This document shows, one piece after another, positions 9,473 to 17,990 of a DNA stretch of 64,000 bases. Numbering within the stretch: the stretch's first letter is position 1; each line of letters starts with the position of its first letter. The stretch spans positions 1,736,001 to 1,800,000 of the forward strand of contig NZ_CP033969.1 in the NCBI RefSeq assembly GCF_003854935.1, in the 5' to 3' direction. The position numbers and the translations under genes were made by a program. This DNA comes from Cupriavidus pauculus. GTDB taxonomy: Bacteria > Pseudomonadota > Gammaproteobacteria > Burkholderiales > Burkholderiaceae. The notes beneath the pieces are model-generated. The model ran no database searches, was not told the DNA's origin, and saw only the letters and a list, made by a program, of their open reading frames with translations.

Positions 9473-10333
9473 TCAGACCGTGACGGTGCCCCGGCCCAGT
9501 TCGATCACGCGGCCACCGACGCGGATGGCGCCGTCGGCGGTCACGGACAGGTCCAGCCGGCAGGGCCGGTCGACGAATTCGCCCTGGTCGACCTCGAACC
9601 GTGCGGGCAGGGCATGGCCGGTGGCAATCAGCCAGCCGCCCAGGTTGGCGCAGGCGGAGCCGGTGCCGGGGTCCTCGGATACGCCGCCACCCTGCTTGGT
9701 GAAGAAGTAGCGGGACAAGACCTTGCCCGGCTGGGCCGGATCGAACGCGAACACGTAGGCGGTCTTGCGGCCCAGGCTGCTTTGCGGCCAGCGGTCCAGG
9801 CGGCTGCTGTCGGGCTGGGCGCGGCGCACGGCGTCGGGCGTCTTGAGCGGGACGAGCAACTGGTCCGCGCCGGTGTCGACCCACATCGGCGCGCCGGCCA
9901 GGTCGTCGGGCTGCAGGCCGAGCAGCGATGCCATCTCGGCGTCCGGCAGGCCGGCCGGCGCCGTCCGGGGTGCGCCGGCATGCGGGGCGGTCAGGGTCCA
10001 GCGGTCGCCGCTGGCGGTCACGGGCACGATGCCGGCCGGGAAGGACAGCGTCAGCGCGTCGCCGGTGCGGGCGAGGTCCCGCACGACGTGGGCCGTGCCG
10101 AGCGTGGGATGGCCGGCAAAGCGCATCTCGTAGCCGGGCGTGAAGATCCGCACGGCGGCGTCGGCCTGGTCGGACGGCAGCACGAACGTCGTTTCGGACA
10201 GGTTGAACTGCAGGGCCAGCGCCTGCATGGTGGCGTCGTCCATGCCGCGCGCGTCCTCGAACACGCAGAGGGGGTTGCCGCCGAACGTGGACTCGGCGAA
10301 GACATTGACGATGCGGAAAGCGTAGGTGGCCAT
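9473..10333 (-). CDS. PhzF family isomerase
   Basis: The 286-residue protein matches the PhzF/diaminopimelate-epimerase-like fold. It has the N-terminal VNVFAESTFGGNPLCVF, the active-site LSETTFVLPS with the catalytic Glu, FAGHPTLGTAHV, and the C-terminal phosphate-loop-like DPGTGSACANLGGWL. True PhzF isomerises a phenazine precursor, but no other phenazine genes are nearby, so it is a PhzF-like enzyme of unknown substrate. The start at 10333 gives the canonical beginning MATYAFRIVNVF. A 230-base non-coding gap separates it from the flavoprotein downstream. Confidence 0.9.
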   Translation of the reverse strand: MATYAFRIVNVFAESTFGGNPLCVFEDARGMDDATMQALALQFNLSETTFVLPSDQADAAVRIFTPGYEMRFAGHPTLGTAHVVRDLARTGDALTLSFPAGIVPVTASGDRWTLTAPHAGAPRTAPAGLPDAEMASLLGLQPDDLAGAPMWVDTGADQLLVPLKTPDAVRRAQPDSSRLDRWPQSSLGRKTAYVFAFDPAQPGKVLSRYFFTKQGGGVSEDPGTGSACANLGGWLIATGHALPARFEVDQGEFVDRPCRLDLSVTADGAIRVGGRVIELGRGTVTV

Positions 10334-10475
10334 GGGTCGCGCCGTGGAGGGCAGATGGAGAGAAAGGAAGGGGAGCCGAAGCAGGGAACGGAACGGCCAG
10401 TGTACGGAACTGCCCACCGGAAGCCATGCACAGTTTCGTGCATGTGGGGCAGAACAGTTGCGGTGGCACGCTTTT

Positions 10476-10521
10476 AAGGAGACGGCGATTGGCGGGTGGC
10501 GGGCGGGCGCCAAGAATCTAG
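10476..10521 (+). promoter_or_regulatory. gltS leader: strong ribosome site with a possible ten-codon leader ORF
   Basis: AAGGAG at 10476-10481 is the best ribosome binding site before gltS, but it lies over 60 bases from the gltS ATG. It is seven bases from a TTG at 10489 that opens a ten-codon frame (MAGGGRAPRI) ending in TAG at 10519-10521. The AATCTAGATT palindrome at 10515-10524 overlaps its stop. Function as a leader peptide is inference. Confidence 0.3.
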
Positions 10522-10542
10522 ATTTTCTGCCAATCGATCGCC

Positions 10543-11736
10543 ATGCTGGAATTGAACAACTACGAAACGCTCGTCGCGGCCTCGCTGGTGCTGCTGGTGG
10601 GCCGCAAGCTGTTGAAGGTCACCCCGCCGCTGCGGGCCTTCAACATTCCCGAACCGGTGGTGGGCGGCCTCGTCGTCGCCATCTGCCTGCTGCTGGCCCG
10701 CGTGACGGCGGACTTCCAGGTCAAGTTCGACACGTCGGCCCAGACGCCGCTGATGCTGGCGTTCTTTGCCTCGCTCGGGCTCAGTGCCAACCTGGCCAGC
10801 CTGAAGCAGGGCGGCAAGTCCATCGGCGTGTTCCTGATCGCCGTGGCTGGCCTGCTGGTGATCCAGAACACGATCGGCGTGGGGCTGGCCAGCGCGCTGG
10901 GCCTGCCGCCGGCCACGGGCCTGCTGGCCGGATCGATCGCGCTGTCCGGCGGTCACGGCACCAGCGCCGCCTGGGGCTCGACGTTTGCCGAGCAGTTCAG
11001 CATGTCCTATGCCACCGAGCTGGGGGTGGCGTGCGCCACGTTCGGGCTGGTGCTGGGCGGGCTGGTGGGCGGCCCCGTGGCGCGCTACCTGTTGCGCAAC
11101 GTGGCCAAGCCGGGCGTGACGGCGGACGACCAGGTGCTGACGTTCGAGAACCCGCAGGCCGTGCGGCCGATCACCGCGTCGGCGCTGATCGAGACGCTGG
11201 CGCTGATCCTGGTCTGCCTGACCGCCGGGCAGGCGCTGGCCGGCGTGTTCAAGGGTAGCTGGCTGGAGCTGCCGACATTCGTCTGGGTGCTGTTCGTCGG
11301 CGTGGTCCTGCGCAACGGGCTGGCGCTGCTGGGCTGGTACACGGTGTTCGATCGCGCGCTGTCGGTGCTGGGCAACGTCAGCCTGTCGATGTTCCTGGCG
11401 ATGGCGCTGATGAGCCTGCGGCTCTGGGAGCTGGCGTCGCTGGCGCTGCCGATGGTGCTGATCCTGCTGATCCAGACGGCGGCCATGGCGCTCTATGCGG
11501 TCTTCGTCACGTTCCGCGTCATGGGCCGCAACTATGACGCGGCCGTGCTGGCGGCCGGGCACTGCGGGTTTGGCCTTGGCGCCACGCCCACGGCCATTGC
11601 CAACATGCAGGCGATTACCGACCGCTTCGGGGCCTCGCACCTGGCCTTCCTGATCGTGCCGATGGTGGGCGCGTTCTTCATCGACCTCGTCAACGCCGTG
11701 GTGATCAAGCTCTTCCTGAGCCTGCCGATCTACTGA
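10543..11736 (+). CDS. gltS: sodium/glutamate symporter
   Basis: The 397-residue inner-membrane protein aligns in essentially its full length with GltS. Shared stretches include GLLAGSIALSGGHGTSAAW, ACATFGLVLGGLVGGPVARYL, LGNVSLSMFLAMALM and GHCGFGLGATPTAIANMQAIT. GltS imports glutamate with sodium. About ten membrane spans are expected, arranged as an inverted repeat. The ATG at 10543 gives the expected N-terminus, yet no Shine-Dalgarno sequence lies in the 15 bases before it. Translation may be leaderless-like, coupled or regulated. Confidence 0.96.
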   Translation: MLELNNYETLVAASLVLLVGRKLLKVTPPLRAFNIPEPVVGGLVVAICLLLARVTADFQVKFDTSAQTPLMLAFFASLGLSANLASLKQGGKSIGVFLIAVAGLLVIQNTIGVGLASALGLPPATGLLAGSIALSGGHGTSAAWGSTFAEQFSMSYATELGVACATFGLVLGGLVGGPVARYLLRNVAKPGVTADDQVLTFENPQAVRPITASALIETLALILVCLTAGQALAGVFKGSWLELPTFVWVLFVGVVLRNGLALLGWYTVFDRALSVLGNVSLSMFLAMALMSLRLWELASLALPMVLILLIQTAAMALYAVFVTFRVMGRNYDAAVLAAGHCGFGLGATPTAIANMQAITDRFGASHLAFLIVPMVGAFFIDLVNAVVIKLFLSLPIY

Positions 11737-11766
11737 TACCCGGCTATTCCCCTCCTGCATCCGCAA

Positions 11767-11798
11767 TAAAAAAGGCGCCACGGCATGACCGTGGCGCC
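11767..11798 (-). terminator. Rho-independent terminator for the GGT-like gene
   Basis: A ten-base perfect stem (GGCGCCACGG at 11774-11783 with 11789-11798) and a five-base loop are followed, read on the minus strand, by seven T. Confidence 0.85.
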
Positions 11799-11865
11799 CT
11801 GCAGGACTTCGTACTGCTTGCTGCGGTACTGCTTGAGACTCCGGTTCGACAGCGGGCCGGCGGCG

Positions 11866-13491
11866 TCAGAAGCCCACGGCCTGGCCGTCGCGGCGGCTGT
11901 CGCTGGCGGCCACGTAGCCGTGCTCGGCATCTTCCGACAGGCGCCAGATGAACTGGCCCGACCCGAAATCCATGTACGGATCGTCCACCGACTTGAGCTG
12001 GTGGCCGCGGTCCTTCAGCCCGGCCACGGTGTTCGGGTCCATGGTGCCTTCAACGTCCAGCGTGAAGTCGCGGTTGACCTTCCAGCGCGGGGCGCAGCAC
12101 GCGGCCTGGGGCTGCTGCTTGTAGTCCAGCATGCGCACCACGGTCTGCAGGTGTCCCTGGGGCTGCATGTCGCCGCCCATCACGCCAAAGCTCATCTGCG
12201 GCTGGCCATTCTTGGTCAGGAAAGCCGGGATGATCGTGTGGAACGGGCGCTTGCCGCCTTCCACCACGTTGGCCGACTTTGGGTCCATCGAGAAGCCCAC
12301 GCCACGGTTCTGCAGGCTGATGCCGGTACCCGGCACCACTACGCCAGAGCCAAAACCCATGTAGTTCGACTGGATGAACGAGATCATCATGCCGTTTTCG
12401 TCGGCGGCGGTCAGGTAGATCGTGCCGCCGGTGCGCGGCATGCCGAAGTCGAAATGCGTGGCGCGCTGCAGGTCGATCAGCTTGGCGCGCGACTTCAGGT
12501 AGCCGTCGTCCAGCATCTGCTCGGGCGTGACTTCCATGCTGCGCGGGTCGGCCACGTAGCGGTACAGGTCGGCAAAGGCCAGCTTCATCGCCTCGATCTG
12601 CAGGTGCTGCGAATCGACCGAATCCACGGGCAGCGCGCCCACGTCGAACTGGTCCAGGATGCCCAGCGCCATCAGCGCGGCGATGCCCTGGCCGTTCGGC
12701 GGAATCTCGTGCACTTCGTAGCCACGGTAGGACTTGCTGATCGGCTTGACCCAGTCCGGGCGATAGTTGCGCAGGTCGTCCAGCGTCATCGCGGCGCCGC
12801 ATTCCTTGCTGAACGCGGCGATCTTCTCGGCGATCTCGCCCTCGTAGTAGGCGCGGCCCCCGGTGGCGCCAATCTTGCGCAGCGTCTCGGCGGCGGCCTT
12901 GAACTGGAACTTCTCGCCCACGTGCGGCGCGCGGCCGTTGGGCATGAACGTGTCGGCAAAGCCCGGCTGGTTCTTCAGGTCCGGCACGGCGGCGGCCCAC
13001 TTGTGCGCCACCACCGGCGGCACGGCGTAGCCGCGCTCGGCGATCTCGATGGCCGGCTCCATCAGGTCCGCGAACGGCAGCTTGCCAAAGCGCTCGTGCA
13101 GCGCGGCCCAGCCGGCCACCACGCCCGGCACGGTCACCGAGTCCCAGCCCCGGATCGGCCGGTTGGCCAGTCCGTTGCCGTCGGCGCCGTACTTGTTCTT
13201 GAAGTAGTCGGTATTCCACGCGGCCGGCGCCACGCCCGACGAATTCAGGCCGTGCAGTTCCTTGCCGTCCCAGAGGATGGCGAAGGCGTCGCTGCCCAGG
13301 CCGCACGAGACCGGCTCCACGAGCGTGATCGCGGCGGCCGCCGCGATGGCGGCGTCCACGGCGTTGCCGCCCTTGAGCAGCATGCGCAGGCCCGCCTGCG
13401 CCGCCAGCGGGTGCGACGTCGAGACCACGTTGCGCGCAAACAGCGGAATGCGCACGGTGGGGTAGGGGTTGGTCCAGTTGAAGGTGTGCAT
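11866..13491 (-). CDS. gamma-glutamyltransferase-like Ntn hydrolase
   Basis: The 541-residue protein is a GGT-family precursor. Family signatures include SHPLAAQAGLRMLLKGGNAVDAAIA, SVTVPGVVAGW, the PNGQGIAAL segment and RTGGTIYLTAADENG. Thr357 there is the expected autocleavage site and N-terminal nucleophile of the small subunit. It resembles the YwrD-like branch rather than the classical glutathione-degrading branch. No signal peptide is visible (it starts MHTFNWTNPYP), so it is probably cytosolic, unlike classical periplasmic GGT. It lies 50 bases after a Bug protein gene on the same strand, which suggests action on an imported compound. Confidence 0.9.
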   Translation of the reverse strand: MHTFNWTNPYPTVRIPLFARNVVSTSHPLAAQAGLRMLLKGGNAVDAAIAAAAAITLVEPVSCGLGSDAFAILWDGKELHGLNSSGVAPAAWNTDYFKNKYGADGNGLANRPIRGWDSVTVPGVVAGWAALHERFGKLPFADLMEPAIEIAERGYAVPPVVAHKWAAAVPDLKNQPGFADTFMPNGRAPHVGEKFQFKAAAETLRKIGATGGRAYYEGEIAEKIAAFSKECGAAMTLDDLRNYRPDWVKPISKSYRGYEVHEIPPNGQGIAALMALGILDQFDVGALPVDSVDSQHLQIEAMKLAFADLYRYVADPRSMEVTPEQMLDDGYLKSRAKLIDLQRATHFDFGMPRTGGTIYLTAADENGMMISFIQSNYMGFGSGVVVPGTGISLQNRGVGFSMDPKSANVVEGGKRPFHTIIPAFLTKNGQPQMSFGVMGGDMQPQGHLQTVVRMLDYKQQPQAACCAPRWKVNRDFTLDVEGTMDPNTVAGLKDRGHQLKSVDDPYMDFGSGQFIWRLSEDAEHGYVAASDSRRDGQAVGF

Positions 13492-13541
13492 GGTTGTCTC
13501 GTAGTAATGCTATGCGTTGTATGGGCTGGCCGGCGTGGGCA

Positions 13542-14519
13542 TCAGTCCACCTGGATCTTGCGGTCCTTGATCAGCTTGCCCCAGCGGGCGCTGTCCTTCC
13601 GGACCATCGCGGCGAACTGGGCGGGCGTGCCGCCCACCGGTTCGGCGCCCAGCTTGGCCAGGCGGTCGCGCACGTCCTGGGACTGGATGGCCTTGTTGAA
13701 CTCGGCGTTCAGGCGGCTGACGATCTCGGGCGGCAGGCCCTTGGGACCGTAGATGCCGAACCACGTGTCCGATTCGAAGCCCGGCAGGCCCGATTCGCTG
13801 GCCGTCGGCAGTTCGGGCGCCAGAGGCGACCGCTTCAGGCTCGTCACGGCCAGCGCCTTGAGCTTGCCGTCCTTCACGTGCGGCATGCCCGAGACGATGC
13901 TGTCGAACAGCACCTGCACCTTGTTCGAGATCAGGTCGGGCACGGCCAGCGCGGTGCCGCGGTAGGGGATATGGGTGATGAACACGCCAGCCTGGGCCTT
14001 GAACGCCTCGGCCGTCAGGTGGACGACCGTGCCGTTGCCGCTGGACGCGTAGTTCAGCTCGCCCGGATGCTTCTTGGCGTAGTCGATCAGTTCCTTGACG
14101 TTCTTGACCGGCAGCTGGTTCGGCACCACCAGCACGTTCGTGGCCGTGGCCACCTGGCCGATCGGCGTGAAGTCGGTCTCGGTGTTGTACGGCAGGCGCG
14201 TGTTGATGAACGGGCCGATCGAGTGCGTGCTGGTGGTGGCGATCAGGATCGTGTAGCCGTCCGGCGCGGCCTTGGCGGCCATGTCCGAACCGATGGCGCC
14301 GCCGGCGCCCGGCCGGTTGTCCACCACGAGTTGCTGGCCCATGTTCTGGCCCACCTTCTGCGCAATGGCGCGCGCCAGCAGGTCGGTGGCGCCGCTGGCC
14401 GGGAACGGCACGATCAGGCGGATCGGCTTGCTCGGGTAGGTATCGGCCAGCGCCGGTGCGGCGGCCAGGGTCAGGCTCGTGGCAAGGCCGATGCCAAGAT
14501 GGCGTAGCCAGTGGTTCAT
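13542..14519 (-). CDS. Bug/TctC family periplasmic substrate-binding protein
   Basis: The 325-residue precursor has a Sec signal peptide cleaved after ALA at about residue 25. The mature part has the Bug signature YPSKPIRLIVPFPASGATDLLAR and VDNRPGAGGAIGSDMAAKA, plus the late LPTASESGLPGFESDTWFG block. Bug proteins are extracytoplasmic receptors that bind small carboxylates or amides, sometimes for tripartite tricarboxylate transporters. It is the first gene of a probable operon with the GGT-like enzyme and is divergent from a LysR regulator. The ligand is unknown, and a gamma-glutamyl compound is a guess from context. Confidence 0.93.
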   Translation of the reverse strand: MNHWLRHLGIGLATSLTLAAAPALADTYPSKPIRLIVPFPASGATDLLARAIAQKVGQNMGQQLVVDNRPGAGGAIGSDMAAKAAPDGYTILIATTSTHSIGPFINTRLPYNTETDFTPIGQVATATNVLVVPNQLPVKNVKELIDYAKKHPGELNYASSGNGTVVHLTAEAFKAQAGVFITHIPYRGTALAVPDLISNKVQVLFDSIVSGMPHVKDGKLKALAVTSLKRSPLAPELPTASESGLPGFESDTWFGIYGPKGLPPEIVSRLNAEFNKAIQSQDVRDRLAKLGAEPVGGTPAQFAAMVRKDSARWGKLIKDRKIQVD

Positions 14520-14615
14520 TGTGCGTCTACGGTACGGATGGGTGCGTCGTGGAACTGCGGCAGGAAACCGAAATTATTCCGCGCCCGGCCCCATAATGAA
14601 AGTTAATATTCCTTG

Positions 14616-14638
14616 CTTGATTGACAAGAAAAACTTGT
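14616..14638. promoter_or_regulatory. putative LysR operator in divergent promoter region
   Basis: Two overlapping inverted repeats share an arm: CTTG-ATTGA-CAAG (14616-14628) and ACAAG-AAAAA-CTTGT (14624-14638). They sit in an AT-rich island between the divergent lysR and Bug genes, where LysR-type regulators normally bind. No footprint-level consensus is claimed. Confidence 0.45.
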
Positions 14639-14681
14639 GATTCGCTGGCCGGGCTGCCGTGCCCGCCGCGATGCACCAACC

Positions 14682-15566
14682 ATGAGCACGATCCGCTTCC
14701 TCCGAACCTTCGTGGCCGTGGCCGAGCACGGGTCGTTTGCGGCCGCCGCCAGCCAGGTCGCCCTGACCCAGGCTGCGGTCAGCCTGCAGATGCGTTCCCT
14801 TGAGCAAGAATTGCGCCGCGCGCTGTTCGACCGCAGCGGCCGGGTGGCCGTGCTCAATGCCGACGGCCGCGCGCTGCTGCCCCAGGCGCGCCGGCTGCTG
14901 GCGCTGTACGACGAGATGCGCGTGCCGCTGGCCGATGCCGAGGCCATGGCCGGCGCCGTGGCGGTGGGGGCGGTGGTATCGGTCATGGGCGGGCTGTCGC
15001 ACGTGGTGGCGGGGCTCAAGCAGACCTACCCGGCGCTGGACGTGCGGCTGATCGGCGCCAAGTCGTTCGAGCTGGCGGCGATGGTGGAAAGCGGCGAGCT
15101 TGACGCCGCGTTCGTCGTGGAGGGCTCGGCCCGGCTGGCGGGCACGCTGCACTGGACCCCGCTCTACGACGAGCCGATCGTCGCGATTGCGTCGCGCGGC
15201 AGCCACGGCGACGACGCCCGGCAGGCGCTGGCCGCCAACCCGTTCCTGCGCTTCGATCGCAGCCAGCGCACCGGCGCGCTGGTGGAGCGGGCGCTGCGGC
15301 GCGCGCACCTGCGCACCAACGAGTACCTGGAGCTGAATTCGATCGAGGCGCTGGTGGAACTGGTGCGCCAGGAGGTGGGGGTGACCGTCGTGCCGCTGCT
15401 CAAGCGCGCCCGCTGGCGCGACGACAAGGCGCTGCGCATCCTGCCGCTGCGCGCGGGCGGCGAGCCGGTGGTGCGCACCATCGGCATGCTGGAGCGGCGC
15501 GACCACGGCCGCGTGCACGTGACCGAGGCCATCCGGGCCGCCTGCGAGGCGCTGTTCGGCACCTAG
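14682..15566 (+). CDS. LysR-type transcriptional regulator
   Basis: The 294-residue protein has an N-terminal winged helix-turn-helix (residues 1-60, with SFAAAASQVALTQAAVSLQM as the HTH core) and a periplasmic-binding-like effector domain. It is divergent from the Bug/GGT-like pair across a 162-base gap with inverted repeats. The usual LysR arrangement makes it the likely activator or repressor of that operon in response to its substrate. The ATG at 14682 starts the canonical MSTIRFLRTFVAVAE; upstream in-frame codons are non-family. A bidirectional terminator follows. Confidence 0.93.
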   Translation: MSTIRFLRTFVAVAEHGSFAAAASQVALTQAAVSLQMRSLEQELRRALFDRSGRVAVLNADGRALLPQARRLLALYDEMRVPLADAEAMAGAVAVGAVVSVMGGLSHVVAGLKQTYPALDVRLIGAKSFELAAMVESGELDAAFVVEGSARLAGTLHWTPLYDEPIVAIASRGSHGDDARQALAANPFLRFDRSQRTGALVERALRRAHLRTNEYLELNSIEALVELVRQEVGVTVVPLLKRARWRDDKALRILPLRAGGEPVVRTIGMLERRDHGRVHVTEAIRAACEALFGT

Positions 15567-15586
15567 GCCATGGCGCGCCGGCAAAA

Positions 15587-15617
15587 GAAAAAGGGCGCCA
15601 CCGGGGCGCCCTTTCCT
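15587..15617. terminator. bidirectional terminator
   Basis: A nine-base perfect stem (AAGGGCGCC at 15591-15599 with 15605-15613) and a five-base loop lie between an A-rich stretch and CTTTCC. It separates convergent lysR and tctA and can serve both. Confidence 0.75.
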
Positions 15618-15647
15618 TGCTCGCGGCCGATGGGCCGCGCGGCAGTC

Positions 15648-17150
15648 TTACTCTTCCTGGAACGCTTCCTCGCGCTTCGCCTTGATCGACGGCATCGCCA
15701 CGATCGCCACCAGGATCGCCGCGGCGATCAGCAGGCCCAGCGACAGCGGACGCGTCACGAACACGCTGAAGTCACCACGCGACAGCAGCAGCGAACGGCG
15801 GAAGTTTTCTTCCATCATCGGCCCCAGCACGAAACCCAGCAGCAGCGGCGCCGGCTCGCACTTGAGCTTGATGAACAGGTAGCCGATCACGCCGAAGGCC
15901 GCGGTCTGGAACACGTCGAACGTGGTGTTCTGGACCGAGTACACGCCGATGCAGCAGAACGTCAGGATGGCCGGGTACAGGTAGCGGTACGGTACCTTCA
16001 GCAGCTTCACCCAGATGCCGATCATCGGCAGGTTCAGCACGATCAGGATCAGGTTGCCGAGCCACATCGAGGCGATCAGGCCCCAGAACAGCGCCGGGTT
16101 GCTGGTCATGACCTGCGGACCGGGCTGGATGTTGTGGATCGTCATCGCACCGACCATCAGCGCCATCACGGCGTTGGGCGGAATGCCCAGCGTCAGCAGC
16201 GGGATGAACGACGTCTGGGCGGCCGCGTTGTTGGCCGATTCCGGACCGGCCACGCCTTCGATGGCGCCCTTGCCGAATTCCTGCGGGTACTTCGACGTCT
16301 TCTTTTCCAGCGAGTAAGCCGCGAACGACGCCAGCGATGCACCACCGCCCGGCAGGATACCCAGCGCCGAACCCAGGGCGGTGCCGCGCAGCACGGCCGG
16401 GATCATGCGCTTGAAGTCTTCCTTGGTCGGGAACAGGTTGGTCACGTGGTCCGTGAACGTCTCACGCGCTTCCTTCTGCTCCAGGTTGGCGATGATTTCG
16501 GCAAAGCCGAACACGCCCATGGCCACGGACACGAAGTTCAGGCCGTCGGTCAGCTCCGGCACGTCGAACGAGAAGCGCGCCGCGCCCGAGTTCACGTCGG
16601 TACCGACCAGACCCAGCAGCAGACCCAGCACGATCATCGAGATCGCCTTGACCAGCGAGCCGGACGCCAGCACCACGGCACCGATCAGGCCCAGGATCAT
16701 CAGCGAGAAGTACTCGGCAGGGCCAAACTTGAACGCCAGTTCCGACAGCGGGGCAGCAAAGGCAGCCAGGATCAGCGTGGCCACGCAGCCGGCGAAGAAC
16801 GAACCCAGGCCAGCGGTGGCCAGCGCCACCCCCGCCCGGCCGCGCCGCGCCATCTGGTAGCCGTCGATGGTGGTCACCACCGACGACGATTCGCCCGGCA
16901 GGTTCACCAGGATGGCCGTGGTGGAGCCGCCGTACTGGGCACCGTAGTAGATACCGGCCAGCATGATCAGCGCCGCCACCGGGGGCAGCGTGTAGGTCAC
17001 GGGCAGCAGCATCGCGATGGTGGCCAGCGGGCCCAGGCCCGGCAGCACGCCGATCAGCGTCCCGAGCACGCAGCCCAGGAACGCGTAGGCGATGTTCTGG
17101 AAGGACAGGGCGGTGGAAAAGCCCAGTCCCAGGTTGGTCAACAGTTCCAT
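15648..17150 (-). CDS. tctA: tripartite tricarboxylate transporter permease TctA
   Basis: The 500-residue, strongly hydrophobic protein is a complete TctA large permease with about 11-12 membrane spans. Signatures include GVLPGLGPLATIAMLLP near residues 34-50, YYGAQYGGSTTAILVNLPGE at about 68-87, and the repeat-like ALGILPGGGASLASFAAYSLEK and GIPPNAVMALMVGA. TctA with TctB imports tricarboxylates or related acids delivered by a TctC/Bug receptor. The tctB gene lies 13 bases upstream. No receptor gene is in the same transcription unit. Confidence 0.95.
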   Translation of the reverse strand: MELLTNLGLGFSTALSFQNIAYAFLGCVLGTLIGVLPGLGPLATIAMLLPVTYTLPPVAALIMLAGIYYGAQYGGSTTAILVNLPGESSSVVTTIDGYQMARRGRAGVALATAGLGSFFAGCVATLILAAFAAPLSELAFKFGPAEYFSLMILGLIGAVVLASGSLVKAISMIVLGLLLGLVGTDVNSGAARFSFDVPELTDGLNFVSVAMGVFGFAEIIANLEQKEARETFTDHVTNLFPTKEDFKRMIPAVLRGTALGSALGILPGGGASLASFAAYSLEKKTSKYPQEFGKGAIEGVAGPESANNAAAQTSFIPLLTLGIPPNAVMALMVGAMTIHNIQPGPQVMTSNPALFWGLIASMWLGNLILIVLNLPMIGIWVKLLKVPYRYLYPAILTFCCIGVYSVQNTTFDVFQTAAFGVIGYLFIKLKCEPAPLLLGFVLGPMMEENFRRSLLLSRGDFSVFVTRPLSLGLLIAAAILVAIVAMPSIKAKREEAFQEE

Positions 17151-17163
17151 GAGGGCCGTCTCC

Positions 17164-17625
17164 TTAGCTTGCCAGGAAAGCCGGCCACACCGGCATCTGG
17201 AGGTTGATGCCGTACACGAACGCGCCCAGGCTGATCAGCACGAGGATGATCGCGTTCAGGACTGCACCCTTCCAGCTGAATTCATGGCTGGCCATCGAGG
17301 AGACCAGTACCAGTACCACCACCGACAGCACCATGCCCAGCGGCTTGAGCAGCAGGCCGAACAGCACCACCGAGCCCAGGATCCACAGCAGGATCTTCAG
17401 GTCCCAGCGTGCAAGCTGGTCGTCTTCGCCCTTGGACGACAGCGAACCCCACAGGACGAGCGCGCCCAGGATGGCGAGCACGATGCCGAGCCAGAACGGG
17501 AAGTATCCCGGTCCCATCTTGGCGGCTGTTCCCATGGAATAGCCACGGGCGACGAAGGAAAAGCCCAGGCCGACCAGAATGAACATCAGGCCGGAGGCAA
17601 AGTCCTTTTGGCTACGTATGCGCAA
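17164..17625 (-). CDS. tctB: tripartite tricarboxylate transporter small permease TctB
   Basis: The protein is about 153 residues with four hydrophobic segments and the TctB hallmark GTAAKMGPGYFPFWLGIVLAI in the first loop. Together with TctA it forms the membrane part of the transporter. The start is set at TTG 17625 because GAGGAG (17638-17633) is seven bases upstream and the resulting N-terminus, basic and then DFASGLMFILVGLGF, fits the family. A longer frame exists upstream but is not family-like. ATT at 17628 is an alternative. Confidence 0.88.
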   Translation of the reverse strand: MRIRSQKDFASGLMFILVGLGFSFVARGYSMGTAAKMGPGYFPFWLGIVLAILGALVLWGSLSSKGEDDQLARWDLKILLWILGSVVLFGLLLKPLGMVLSVVVLVLVSSMASHEFSWKGAVLNAIILVLISLGAFVYGINLQMPVWPAFLAS

Positions 17626-17990
17626 AATGATTCTCCTCGATATGACTGCTAGAAATCGACGCGACGAAAGCTCCCCGGTCGCGGCAGGGTGGAAGGTAAA
17701 AGCGCATCCTTTCAGCCACCTTTCATATGTCTGCATTAAGTGGCAACCTCAGGGTATGTCCCTACGCAGACGTCTGAAAGGCAACGGTAAGTCGTTGACG
17801 ATACAAGAAAAAATCCAGGGAATACGCGCAGGCGGACGTCCCCCGGGCAGGACGGAGCCGGACAGACCGGGCGCCTGCCGCCGCCTATGATCGTAAGGAT
17901 CGAATCCGCCAACCCACGACAGACAGCGGCGGGCCGGGCCCCCCGCGTGGCCGGGCCGGCTACCCGACAAGACCCCTCACAGGAGCCTGC
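17626..17990. other. 365-base intergenic region between divergent tctB and cvrA
   Basis: There is no credible gene here. The short plus-strand frame crossing it lacks codon bias and a ribosome site. The region must hold the tctB and cvrA promoters, but I see no clear -35/-10 pair. A ten-base palindrome, CAGACGTCTG, at 17767-17776 is the only symmetrical element that stands out. Confidence 0.5.

Noticed and set aside
9285-9710. Plus-strand frame with a consensus GGAGGT six bases before its ATG, between the PPOX and PhzF-like genes
   Set aside because: The product is Arg/Thr/Pro-rich, lacks codon bias and runs antisense into the PhzF-like gene. The ribosome site is probably coincidence.
17579-17890. 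A 103-codon plus-strand frame across the tctB/cvrA gap
   Set aside because: It starts inside tctB on the opposite strand and has no ribosome site and no recognisable pattern.
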